Assembly: GCA_900539845.1 (NCBI GenBank)
Contig: UQDP01000009.1
Location: forward strand, 22,740-86,739
Direction: 5' to 3'
From: an uncultured Oscillospiraceae bacterium
Lineage (GTDB): Bacteria; Bacillota; Clostridia; Oscillospirales; Acutalibacteraceae
DNA: 64,000 nucleotides
Shown here: positions 27,832-35,809 of the stretch, in pieces
How the letters are laid out: each line of letters begins with the position of its first letter
Numbering within the stretch: position 1 is the first letter of the stretch
Program-made: the position numbers and the translations under genes
Notes under the pieces: model-generated
What the model was told of the DNA's origin: nothing
Databases searched by the model: none
The model's input: the letters and a program-made list of their open reading frames with translations, nothing else

Positions 27832-28614
27832 ATGTCTGTGCTTGAAATAAATAATATAAAAAAGAAATTTTCAAATAATGAAGTCCTCCGCGGCATATCC
27901 TTTTCTTTGGAGGAGGGTGAGGTGCTTTCGATCATCGGATCTTCCGGCAGCGGTAAGACTACGCTGCTGCGCTGTATGAATTTCCTTGAAAGAGCCGATG
28001 AGGGCACAATATCCGTTGACGGCAACGTTATTTTTGACGCTTCTCAGAAAGGCAGAATGTCCGAAAAGGAAATCAGAAAAAAGCGTTTGAATTTCGGGCT
28101 GGTTTTTCAGGATTTTAACCTTTTTCCGCAGTACAGCGTTATGGATAATCTTCTGCTTGCTCCGAAACTCCTTGCAAAGGAACGTCAGGACTACAAACAG
28201 AACAAGGATAAGATTCTGGAAGAGATAAGGGAAAAAGCCGATACCTTGCTCAAAAAGGTGGGCTTGTCCGATAAGAAAGACGCCTATCCCTGCGAGCTTT
28301 CAGGCGGCCAAAAGCAGCGTGTTTCAATCGCAAGGGCACTGTGCCTGTCTCCGAGAGTTCTGTTTTTCGACGAGCCGACTTCGGCGCTTGATCCTGAGCT
28401 GACCGGCGAGATATTGAAGGTTATAAAAAGTCTTGCGGCGGATAATATGACCATGGTTATCGTCACGCACGAGATGAAGTTCGCTCATGATGTTTCAGAC
28501 AAGGTGATCTTTATGGACGGCGGCGTGATTCTTGAGCAGGGAACACCGCAGCAGGTATTTGATTCTCCGACTGAGCAGAGAACAAGGGAATTTTTACAGA
28601 ATTACGAAAAATGA
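27832..28614 (+). CDS. Amino acid ABC transporter ATP-binding protein
   Basis: The 260-residue ATPase powers the transporter encoded by the two upstream genes. It contains Walker [13 protein letters not shown] (~38), the Q-loop in [12 protein letters not shown], the signature [13 protein letters not shown] (~162), Walker B VLFFDEP (~180) and the H-loop VTHEM (~214). It begins 6 bases after the permease stop. The length is about 15-20 residues above the usual GlnQ/ArtP size because of an insertion before the signature motif. Confidence 0.95.
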   Translation: MSVLEINNIKKKFSNNEVLRGISFSLEEGEVLSIIGSSGSGKTTLLRCMNFLERADEGTISVDGNVIFDASQKGRMSEKEIRKKRLNFGLVFQDFNLFPQYSVMDNLLLAPKLLAKERQDYKQNKDKILEEIREKADTLLKKVGLSDKKDAYPCELSGGQKQRVSIARALCLSPRVLFFDEPTSALDPELTGEILKVIKSLAADNMTMVIVTHEMKFAHDVSDKVIFMDGGVILEQGTPQQVFDSPTEQRTREFLQNYEK

Positions 28615-28641
28615 TCACTATATTAACGGGAGAGTGAGTTT

Positions 28642-28842
28642 GTGGCTGTAAGGCTTAATTCGGATCAGGAGATCGTTAAGACCGTCAGGGACGGACTGAA
28701 ACGCACGGGAGGTTACTGCCCCTGCCGGATTCAGCGCACGGAAGAATATAAGTGTATGTGCAGGGAATTTAAGGAGCAGATTGAGGATCCGAATTTTGAG
28801 GGCTTTTGCCATTGTATGCTTTATTATAAATCCAAAGACTGA
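28642..28842 (+). CDS. Ferredoxin-thioredoxin reductase catalytic subunit-like Fe-S protein
   Basis: The 66-residue protein has three CxC pairs, YCPC, KCMC and FCHC, in the order of the FTR catalytic chain, which uses a [4Fe-4S] cluster plus an active-site disulfide to reduce thioredoxin from ferredoxin. Spacing differs from the classic family (9 residues between the first two pairs and 15 to the third), as in short clostridial homologues. It starts at a GTG behind GGGAGAG, 27 bases after the ABC ATPase gene, and may be in that operon. Redox partner unknown. Confidence 0.8.
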   Translation: MAVRLNSDQEIVKTVRDGLKRTGGYCPCRIQRTEEYKCMCREFKEQIEDPNFEGFCHCMLYYKSKD

Positions 28843-28900
28843 GTAAATACGGCAAAATAAAGCGGCAAGGCTTAAGTCTTATTTACAATATGAAAACATG

Positions 28901-28937
28901 AAACGCCGGGCTTGGATTTTTCCAAAGCCCGGCGTTT
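28901..28937. terminator. Bidirectional terminator
   Basis: Near-perfect stem AAACGCCGGGCTT/AAGCCCGGCGTTT between the FTR-like gene (+) and the AI-2E permease gene (-). Confidence 0.85.
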
Positions 28938-28964
28938 GTTATCGTTGCGTTTATTGAATATGAA

Positions 28965-30227
28965 TTACTCTTTCCCGTTTTGATTCTCATTGTTTTCTTT
29001 GGTCTGATCTTCTGCTTTTCTACTTTTTCGTATTCTGAAAAAACTTCTGCCCTGCGCTTTGCCCTCTTTTATCACAACCGGTTCCCGTTCAGGAACTTTC
29101 CAAAGATGGATTCTGCCGGTGTCATTAAATGCTTTTATGGTCATCAGCGATATCGGAACAATAAACATTCCCAGAACACCGAACAGTTTAAGACCGAAAT
29201 ACAGCCCTGCAAGGGTGATCAGCGGGTTTACCCCAAGTGTATCGCCCACTATCTTCGGCTCGATATACTGGCGGATTACGCTTATAACAACATATATCAC
29301 CATAAGCCCTATCGCCTGCGGCACATTTCCCATAATAGCCGATATTGCTGCCCAGGGAATCAGAATACCTCCCGAGCCTGCTACCGGCAGAATGTCAAAC
29401 ACGCATATCGCAAGAGCGATCAGATAGATGTAGCTGTTGCTCATGATCCCGGCAACACTCATTATAGTAAAGCCTATTGAAAGCTCGCAGAAAGTGATAA
29501 ACATAATCAAAAGATATGCCCTTATCATTTTTAAAATAGTGTGTGAAAATACCTGTTTTATCTCAACAAGCACATTCTTTTTGCTTTCAGGGAGCTGCAG
29601 CTGTATGAATCCCACAACTTTATGGTAATCCTTGGCAAACAGGATCCATGCGATTATGCCTATGACGATTCCGATCACTGCTGACGGCACATTTTTTGCA
29701 ACATTGTATATACCGCTTACGCCGCTTGAGATTGTATTCTTGACCGTATCTCCGCTAAGTCCCAGCGCGCTTATATCAAAATCGGTTGAAAGTGAACTGA
29801 TGACCTCGGTTATCTTCTGCGAAACTGTGCTGTATATGCCGTCCGGCAAAAAGCTGAGCGCTTTAAGCAGTATTTCCTGCAGGTCGGCAAGAAAACGCGG
29901 TAGATCAGCAAGCTGACCGATAAGGTAAGAGATAAATTCCCGAATCTGACCGACAAGATTGTAGATCAGAAGAATGACCGGCACAAGTATTATAGCTATT
30001 GAAAGGAGTACGAGCAGCACCGACCAAATTCCGCGGAATTTCTGCTTCGTTTTTTTTGTAAGCCATCTGAGAGGCTTCTGGAGCAGCATCGCAAAGAAAA
30101 ACGAAAGCAGAAACGGCGCAACAGGCCAGAACAAATATTTAAAAAATACATAGACCAGCCCGAGTATTGCCGCTATAAAAAGCAGATTTATTAAAAAAGC
30201 ACGTTTTTTTTCGGTTTTTTCAGTCAT
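28965..30227 (-). CDS. AI-2E family transporter
   Basis: The 420-residue membrane protein has the eight-helix pattern of the AI-2E/PerM family, including a large helical segment (residues ~85-180) between helices and the conserved PKIVGDTLGVNPLITLAGLYFGLKLFG region split over helices 6-7. Family members are exporters or Na+/H+ antiporters; the substrate cannot be inferred. The C-terminus is a charged tail. The ATG at 30227 follows GAGG at 8 bases. It stands alone on the minus strand, divergent from the aspartate-pathway operon. Confidence 0.9.
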   Translation of the reverse strand: MTEKTEKKRAFLINLLFIAAILGLVYVFFKYLFWPVAPFLLSFFFAMLLQKPLRWLTKKTKQKFRGIWSVLLVLLSIAIILVPVILLIYNLVGQIREFISYLIGQLADLPRFLADLQEILLKALSFLPDGIYSTVSQKITEVISSLSTDFDISALGLSGDTVKNTISSGVSGIYNVAKNVPSAVIGIVIGIIAWILFAKDYHKVVGFIQLQLPESKKNVLVEIKQVFSHTILKMIRAYLLIMFITFCELSIGFTIMSVAGIMSNSYIYLIALAICVFDILPVAGSGGILIPWAAISAIMGNVPQAIGLMVIYVVISVIRQYIEPKIVGDTLGVNPLITLAGLYFGLKLFGVLGMFIVPISLMTIKAFNDTGRIHLWKVPEREPVVIKEGKAQGRSFFRIRKSRKAEDQTKENNENQNGKE

Positions 30228-30418
30228 CAATAAATCCTCATAACTTCCTTTTTTATATATTCTGTTTCAATAATAATTCAATTATAATGATTTATCAAGA
30301 TATATAAAAAATATTTTGAAAAAATTTAATTTTACTCTTGTATATTTTTGGTTTTAGTGATATTATATCTACCAGTGTGTTTCACAGCAAAACAGTTGTA
30401 CGCAGGTGGTGGACAGAT

Positions 30419-30853
30419 TTGTCTAAATTAAAATATCTTTTGGTAAATCAGGATCTGCTGCCGGCGGTGTATTCAAAAGTGGCGTTTGCCAAATCACTGC
30501 TGGCTTCCGGGGAGGCATTAAATGCCACTCAGGCTGCAAAAATGGCGGGAATCTCCCGATCGGCATATTATAAATATAAAGACGGTATTTTTGAATATAA
30601 TCCGCAGAACGGGGGAGAGGTGCTTACGCTTTCGCTTAAGCTGAAAGACACGAAAGGTGTTCTTTCCGCGGTAACGGCAGAGCTTTACAGGGTCGGCGCA
30701 AATGTGCTCTCCATTAATCAAAGCGTGCCGCAGAACGGCGTGGCGGATGTTTCGCTTGCGGTTTATACTGCGGAGATGACTGTGAATGTTGACGCGCTTA
30801 TCGAATGCTTAAACGATGTAAACGGAGTCAAAGCCGTAAACATAAACAATTGA
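30419..30853 (+). CDS. ACT domain-containing protein (PheB/UPF0735-like)
   Basis: The 144-residue protein has an N-terminal helical half with ATQAAKMAGISRSAYYKYKDGIF and a C-terminal ACT domain starting at LTLSLKLKDTKGVLSAVTAELY. ACT domains bind amino acids and regulate metabolic enzymes. A TTG start at 30419 is chosen: CAGGTGGT lies 8 bases upstream and the length then equals the family norm. It is the first gene of an operon with hom and lysC, so it likely senses an aspartate-family amino acid; this link is by context. Confidence 0.87.
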   Translation: MSKLKYLLVNQDLLPAVYSKVAFAKSLLASGEALNATQAAKMAGISRSAYYKYKDGIFEYNPQNGGEVLTLSLKLKDTKGVLSAVTAELYRVGANVLSINQSVPQNGVADVSLAVYTAEMTVNVDALIECLNDVNGVKAVNINN

Positions 30854-30868
30854 TTCAGGAGGTTAAAT

Positions 30869-32086
30869 ATGAAAGTTGCGATAATGGGTTACGGAACCGT
30901 CGGCAGCGGCGTTGCCGAGGTCATTGACACCCACAGAGAGGTTATTGCCAAACATACCGGCGGAGAAACGCTGGAGATCGCAAAAATTCTTGATCTGCGC
31001 GATTTTCCCGGCGACGTTCATGAAAAGGCTTTCACAAAAGATTTTAACGATATTTTAAACGACCCGGAGATTAAAGTTGTTGCGGAAACCATGGGAGGAG
31101 TAAATCCTGCCTTTGATTTTACGATGAAGCTTTTAAAATCCGGCAAGTCGGTTGTTACCTCAAACAAGGAGCTTGTTGCGCAGAAAGGGCTTGAACTGCT
31201 TGAAGCCGCTCAGGAAAGCGGAACGAATTATCTGTTTGAAGCAAGTGTCGGCGGCGGAATACCGATTATCCGCCCGATGTCACAGTGCCTTGCCGCAAAT
31301 AATATAGAGGGTATCGCCGGCATTTTGAACGGCACCACCAATTTCATCCTCACAAGAATGATAGAGGATGATATGAGCTTTGATGACGCTCTTAAACTCG
31401 CGCAGGAAAACGGTTACGCTGAAAAAGACCCCACTGCCGATATCGAAGGGCACGATGCCTGCCGAAAAGTATGCATACTCGCTTCCCTTGCGTTCGGCAA
31501 GCATGTTTACCCGAATCAGGTGGAAACAGAGGGTATTTCCAATATAACGCTTGAGGATGTTTCGTATATCCACTCGGCAAACGGTGTGATTAAACTGCTC
31601 GGTCAGATCAAATATATTGATGAAAACAATATCGCGGCTTTTGTAAGCCCCGCTGTAGTATATAACGGAAGCCAGCTTGCAAGCGTGCGTGATGTGTTCA
31701 ATGCCATTCTTGTTCGCGGAGACGCTGTCGGCGATGTGTGCTTTTACGGCAGGGGAGCAGGCAAGCTTCCGACCGCTTCAGCAGTAGTTGCCGATATGGT
31801 AGACTGCGCAAAGCACGTGGACAGAAGAAAGATCTTCGGCTGGGGTCCCGGCGAAGAGGATTATGTTGTGGATTACAAAACACAGCTTGAAATGCCTTTC
31901 TATGTAAGAGCAAAGCTTTCCGAAAACGAAGTGATGAGTATGTTCAACGATGTCAAATTCCTTTCAAGAAAGGGGCAGCCGTCTGATGAGGTCGCGTTTA
32001 TAACGGATGCTATGACGCAGAAGAAGCTGTATGAGATACTCGGCGATGCAAAGGTGCTCAATGTAATTAAGGTAACAAATTATTGA
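30869..32086 (+). CDS. hom: Homoserine dehydrogenase
   Basis: The enzyme reduces aspartate semialdehyde to homoserine, the branch point to threonine and methionine. The 405-residue protein has the Rossmann motif GYGTVGSGVAEV at the start, SNKELVAQKG around residue 90, NGTTNFILTRM around 150 and the substrate-binding region YAEKDPTADIEGHDACRK around 185. A C-terminal ACT-like tail (YVRAKLSENEVMSMF) suggests threonine feedback. The gene is preceded by CAGGAGG and followed 19 bases later by lysC. Confidence 0.95.
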   Translation: MKVAIMGYGTVGSGVAEVIDTHREVIAKHTGGETLEIAKILDLRDFPGDVHEKAFTKDFNDILNDPEIKVVAETMGGVNPAFDFTMKLLKSGKSVVTSNKELVAQKGLELLEAAQESGTNYLFEASVGGGIPIIRPMSQCLAANNIEGIAGILNGTTNFILTRMIEDDMSFDDALKLAQENGYAEKDPTADIEGHDACRKVCILASLAFGKHVYPNQVETEGISNITLEDVSYIHSANGVIKLLGQIKYIDENNIAAFVSPAVVYNGSQLASVRDVFNAILVRGDAVGDVCFYGRGAGKLPTASAVVADMVDCAKHVDRRKIFGWGPGEEDYVVDYKTQLEMPFYVRAKLSENEVMSMFNDVKFLSRKGQPSDEVAFITDAMTQKKLYEILGDAKVLNVIKVTNY

Positions 32087-32105
32087 TTCGGAGGATAGGT
32101 TATTT

Positions 32106-33314
32106 ATGTCACTTATAGTTCAGAAATTCGGCGGTTCATCCGTTGCGAATGCCGAGCGTGTAATGAATGTTGCGCGCATCGTAACAGATACCTATAAGGC
32201 GGGAAACGATGTTGTTGTTGTCGTTTCAGCGCAGGGAGATACAACGGACGATCTGATCGAAAAGGCAATGGAGATCAATCCCAATGCCGCGAAAAGAGAG
32301 ATGGATCAGCTGCTTGCGGCAGGCGAGCAGATCTCGATCTCACTGCTTGCGATGGCAATAGAAAGCCTCGGCTTTCCCGTTATTTCTCTGCTCGGCTGGC
32401 AGGCAGGATTCAATACCAATTCGGTTTACGGTGCGGCTCGTATAAAGAATATCAAAACGAACCGTCTTCAGGCAGAGATCGCAAAGCACAATATCGTTGT
32501 GGTTGCGGGCTTTCAGGGTATCAACAGGTATGATGATCTGACCACCCTCGGCCGCGGCGGTTCGGATACTTCGGCAGTTGCGATAGCAGCCGCCATGCAT
32601 GCGGACAAATGCCAGATCTTCACGGATGTGGAGGGCGTTTACACAGCAGACCCGCGCAAGGTGGAGGGCGCAAGAAAGCTTGAGGAGATCACTTACGATG
32701 AAATGCTTGAGCTTGCCACGCTCGGCGCGCAGGTGCTCAACAACCGTTCGGTTGAAATGGCTAAAAAATATTCTGTTGAACTTGAAGTTCTGTCATCATT
32801 AAATCCCGTACCGGGAACTATCGTTAAGGAGAAGGTTAAAATGGAAAAAATGCTCATAAGAGGTGTAACTAAGGATACGGATGTTGCTCTGATTTCCGTT
32901 GTAGGGCTTGAGGATATTCCCGGCGTGGTATTTAAGGTGTTCTCAAAGCTTTCACAGAAGAATATCAATGTGGATATCATTCTTCAGTCAGTCGGCAGGG
33001 ACGGCACGAAGGATCTTACCTTCACCGTTTCAAAGGCAAACGGACCGGTTGCCATCGAGGCGCTAAAAGAAATGGATGCTGTCGGCGATAAGGAGATCAA
33101 GTGCTCCACGGATGTTGCAAAGGTATCCATAGTGGGCGCGGGTATGGAATCCCACCCCGGCACGGCTTCAAAAATGTTTGAAGCGCTCTATGCCCAGAAT
33201 ATCAATATTCAGATGATCTCCACTTCTGAGATCAAGATTTCCGTTATCATCGCGGCGGAGGACGCCGACAGAGCCGTTTCCGCCGTTCATAAGGCGTTTA
33301 TTCCCAATGACTGA
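32106..33314 (+). CDS. lysC: Aspartate kinase
   Basis: The enzyme phosphorylates aspartate, the first step toward lysine, threonine and methionine. The 402-residue protein starts with VQKFGGSSVANAERV, has GRGGSDTSAVA around residue 145 and FTDVEGVYTADPR around 175, then two tandem ACT domains (~265-400) that bind feedback inhibitors. A second in-frame start inside the gene (MEKMLIRGVTKD, near 32,841, preceded by AAGGAGAAGG) could give a separate regulatory beta chain as in Bacillus LysC; that is inferred. Last gene of the operon. Confidence 0.95.
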   Translation: MSLIVQKFGGSSVANAERVMNVARIVTDTYKAGNDVVVVVSAQGDTTDDLIEKAMEINPNAAKREMDQLLAAGEQISISLLAMAIESLGFPVISLLGWQAGFNTNSVYGAARIKNIKTNRLQAEIAKHNIVVVAGFQGINRYDDLTTLGRGGSDTSAVAIAAAMHADKCQIFTDVEGVYTADPRKVEGARKLEEITYDEMLELATLGAQVLNNRSVEMAKKYSVELEVLSSLNPVPGTIVKEKVKMEKMLIRGVTKDTDVALISVVGLEDIPGVVFKVFSKLSQKNINVDIILQSVGRDGTKDLTFTVSKANGPVAIEALKEMDAVGDKEIKCSTDVAKVSIVGAGMESHPGTASKMFEALYAQNINIQMISTSEIKISVIIAAEDADRAVSAVHKAFIPND

Positions 33315-33349
33315 TCACGGATAAGATTTAAAAATCATTTAACATACTG

Positions 33350-33380
33350 AAATGCGGCAGTTCAAACTGCCGCATTTTTA
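33350..33380 (+). terminator. Terminator of the ACT-hom-lysC operon
   Basis: AATGCGGCAG/CTGCCGCATT stem, 6-base loop, then TTTTA. Confidence 0.88.
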
Positions 33381-33465
33381 TGCCGCAATTACCGTTGCGC
33401 ACAGCAGTGATTTGATTTATAATTTAAGAAAAAAAGCAGTTTATTTATAAAATAACGGAGCGCTT

Positions 33466-33525
33466 ATGATAAAAATTATGTTCGTTTGCCACGGCAGTAT
33501 ATTAACAATCACCCAAAAAAGCTGA
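33466..33525 (+). pseudogene. Low-molecular-weight protein tyrosine phosphatase gene, broken after its start
   Basis: A good ribosome binding site (ACGGAG) precedes an ATG that encodes MIKIMFVCHGSI, the first strand and start of the phosphate-binding loop of LMW-PTP (family consensus VCxGNxCRS). After about 11 codons the match stops and the frame ends at 33525. The rest of the gene is not in the window. This looks like the left junction of the inserted island. The short length makes the family call moderate. Confidence 0.55.
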
Positions 33526-33560
33526 TAAAATCAAGGTTTTTTGAACATCAATTTTAATTT

Positions 33561-33608
33561 TACACCACTTTTACACCATTTTTGTGTGAAGTGGTGTATT
33601 TTTTTATT
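33561..33608 (+). terminator. Terminator-like hairpin at the island's left edge
   Basis: TACACCACTT/AAGTGGTGTA stem with inner ACAC/GTGT pairing, followed by eight T's on the plus strand. It would insulate the island's minus-strand genes from chromosomal transcription entering from the left. Confidence 0.65.
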
Positions 33609-33623
33609 TTCTCTGCTTTTTTC

Positions 33624-34397
33624 TTACTTCCTTATCCTAAGATATGTTTTATAACCTATTCCTCTCTTTTCGGCTTTTTCTTTGGGAGTTTCAAGCACAA
33701 CTTCATATTTATCAGTGTCTATGAATGCGACAGTTTCCTCATTTTCGTCATCTGCTTTAGCAAGATTTTTTGTTGCGTATATTAATTTTTTGTACGGAGG
33801 GAAGTATTTATAAGCTTCTCTTTTTCTTTTGCATGTTTCATTATTTTCAAGTATGCTTGAAAGATAATATGTTTTATTAACTATATCTCTGTCGCTTTCC
33901 ATTATTGTAAATGAGATTTGTTCTCCTTTATTCCACAGTTCTCTGAATTTTCTTTCTGTTATTTCAATATTAGTTAAAAACATATGCCCGTGATAAGAAC
34001 CGTTTTGTTGTATTTCTTTGAAAATTATAAGTAATACATCCGGATTGATTTTTTGAATATCCTTTACTAATTTCTTTATGTCTTTCATAAATGTGTCATA
34101 GCATCTTTGCGGATGTGAGTATGTAAAGTCTATCGAATACACATTGTCAGGCCTGTCTAAAAAATTGTTAAACACTTTCACACGAGCATTACTTAAGGAT
34201 TTGGCAACACTTTTTAGATTATTAAATTTTGATTTTGGCGGTTCGTGGCTCCTTGTTTCACCTGTTATCACATTTACCATATTTCCGCCTGAAACCTTTT
34301 TCCAGTTGTTTATATTAGTGGCTTCTTTATTAATATTTATTTCTTCTAAAAGGTCTCCGTTTGCATATTTTCTTATTTTTTTTAATTTAATTACCAT
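33624..34397 (-). CDS. Rolling-circle replication initiator-like (HUH) protein
   Basis: The 257-residue protein resembles Rep proteins of small rolling-circle elements. It has VYSIDFTYS around residue 88 (motif 1-like), NGSYHGHMFL around 133 with the HxH metal-binding motif 2, TYYLSSIL around 173 in the position of the catalytic Tyr motif 3, and the trailing PPYKKLIYATKNL block also seen in Rep families. The usual YxxK of motif 3 is not intact (YYLS), so nicking activity is uncertain. It is encoded on the minus strand next to the left island junction, downstream of a 124-residue protein gene. The assignment rests on motifs read by eye. Confidence 0.6.
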   Translation of the reverse strand: MVIKLKKIRKYANGDLLEEININKEATNINNWKKVSGGNMVNVITGETRSHEPPKSKFNNLKSVAKSLSNARVKVFNNFLDRPDNVYSIDFTYSHPQRCYDTFMKDIKKLVKDIQKINPDVLLIIFKEIQQNGSYHGHMFLTNIEITERKFRELWNKGEQISFTIMESDRDIVNKTYYLSSILENNETCKRKREAYKYFPPYKKLIYATKNLAKADDENEETVAFIDTDKYEVVLETPKEKAEKRGIGYKTYLRIRK

Positions 34398-34506
34398 TTA
34401 ATCACCTGCCTTTTAATTTATATATTACTTGATTATACGCATAGATTGGGATTTTACAGGGAAAAGAAAACAGTATAGATTATTAGTCCATACTGTTTTA
34501 TTAAAA

Positions 34507-34881
34507 TTAACAAGCCACACCGACTGAGTATGGAGCATATTGTTCAAAGATATCTTTAAATACTTGATAATCGTCATCTTTAAACGATCTTTCAAGCAGT
34601 GCATAAAGAATACCATTTTCTCTGAACATCTGAGACATATTTACAACAACCTTTGTGCACATAAAGTCGTCTTCATCAACTAAGTACACATAACTATGTT
34701 TTGGGCTTAAAAAGTTGTTCCTATATAAAAAGCTGAACACCTTTTGTCTAACCTTAAAATACTTGTCATTGTAAACAGCCCACGCCGGTGAGTTAAATTC
34801 ATATTCATGGTTTAAAAAGTCTTCCCTGAATACTGTCACTACAGCGAATTTGTCATTAATATCAACATGCTTTTTATACAT
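34507..34881 (-). CDS. Island small protein, left copy
   Basis: This 124-residue cytoplasmic protein has no recognised domain. Its middle and end (VFSFLYRNN, DEDDFMCTKVVVNMSQMFREN, FKDIFEQY) align with the 124-residue protein at the island's other end (AYAYFIKND, FDEATSDGLIIDIEVDFAAMFRDN, YDSIFRKY), suggesting a divergent pair. AGGAGGAAAAACA is a strong ribosome binding site. Two tandem extended -10 promoters on the minus strand lie 130 and 210 bases upstream. It probably shares a transcript with the Rep-like gene 109 bases downstream. Function unknown. Confidence 0.65.
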   Translation of the reverse strand: MYKKHVDINDKFAVVTVFREDFLNHEYEFNSPAWAVYNDKYFKVRQKVFSFLYRNNFLSPKHSYVYLVDEDDFMCTKVVVNMSQMFRENGILYALLERSFKDDDYQVFKDIFEQYAPYSVGVAC

Positions 34882-35012
34882 TGTTTTTCCTCCTAAAAAA
34901 ATAATATTGGGTTAAAAAAAGACAGCTTAATTAAAATAACTAAACCATCCTTAATAATCTTATCTATAAAGTAATTAAAAACTTCATTGATAAATAAATA
35001 ACCTCTATAGTA

Positions 35013-35102
35013 ATTATAGCAAATTTATTTATAAAGTGTGTGGGCCCAATGTTTCTAAAAACTTTATAGATATTTAAAATAACCTCTAAAGTAATTATAA
35101 CA
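35013..35102 (-). promoter_or_regulatory. Tandem extended -10 promoters, left island end
   Basis: On the minus strand, TGTTATAAT (35102-35094) and TGCTATAAT (35021-35013) are each preceded by AAATT and followed by TACTTTAGAGGTTATTT or TACTATAGAGGTTATTT. TGnTATAAT is the extended -10 element. The conserved downstream bases are unusual. The same motif recurs near 61,751, 62,972 and 63,138 on the plus strand. Confidence 0.6.
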
Positions 35103-35162
35103 AATTTTTTTAGAAGGTGGTCATAAGCAGTCATTGCTCTCAAACATTACAGTAATCGTAAA

Positions 35163-35270
35163 AGGCGGCGCGAAATAAAAGAATAGTTGCGTGATACGAT
35201 ATGCGTCTCCTAACCGATATTAAACCGAATGAACTTTTGTCTTTTAACGACATTTACGGACGCGCCGCCT
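35163..35270. repeat. Perfect 10-bp inverted repeat enclosing an 88-base GC-rich loop
   Basis: AGGCGGCGCG at 35163-35172 is exactly complementary to CGCGCCGCCT at 35261-35270, within otherwise AT-rich DNA. The spacing would suit a structured RNA, a replication origin for the nearby Rep-like protein, or a recombination site; the sequence alone does not decide. It is not a tRNA by visible arms. Confidence 0.5.
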
Positions 35271-35809
35271 CGCACTGAAAAATATACCGATAATTGATTA
35301 TGCAGCCTTATTTTGGCATTTGGGTACAAACATTCCGAAAGTACAATATTTGCATTATGGATGCAGCAATATCTAATCATTACAGATTTTTATGCCAAAA
35401 AAAGACTGTTTTACACCCCAAAAAAGAGGTGTAAACAGGTATTTTTTTGAATATTGGGTTCCGTATGATTTCGCATCTGACCCGCAGCAGAAACATAGCA
35501 ATTATTTGCTTGTTCCTTTTATTTTCTAGGCAAATGTTTAGCTCTTTTGATGTGATGGAAAAATATTTCAATATAGGTTTTTGTTTACACTGATATACAT
35601 CTATTTGGTATCGGTATGTTATATATTATATAAAACCAAACAACATTATATGACATAAAGAGTACATAAATTGATATTGTGTAAAATATATGATAATATT
35701 AATTTATATTCTTATTTGAATTTAAATAATTTTATTTGATATAGGAATTATGAAGCATTACTTAACACACAATTTTTAAACACTTGCAAATTATATATGA
35801 GGAATTATT
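35271..35809. other. Gene-free AT-rich stretch with one terminator-like hairpin
   Basis: No convincing gene. A stem CTGTTTTACACC/GGTGTAAACAG at 35406-35438 is followed by TATTTTTTT and resembles a plus-strand terminator. The last 200 bases are very AT-rich and must hold the promoter for the gene at 35810. Confidence 0.5.

Noticed and set aside
30300..30420. Lysine or threonine riboswitch before the aspartate-pathway operon
   Set aside because: The leader is too short and shows no matching conserved helices.
33833..33900. Checked the island and its repeats for a CRISPR array
   Set aside because: No set of three or more evenly spaced identical repeats was found anywhere in the window.
35163..35270. 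Considered as a tRNA or tmRNA-like gene
   Set aside because: No D-, anticodon- or T-arm pairing and no CCA-type end visible; kept as an unexplained inverted repeat.
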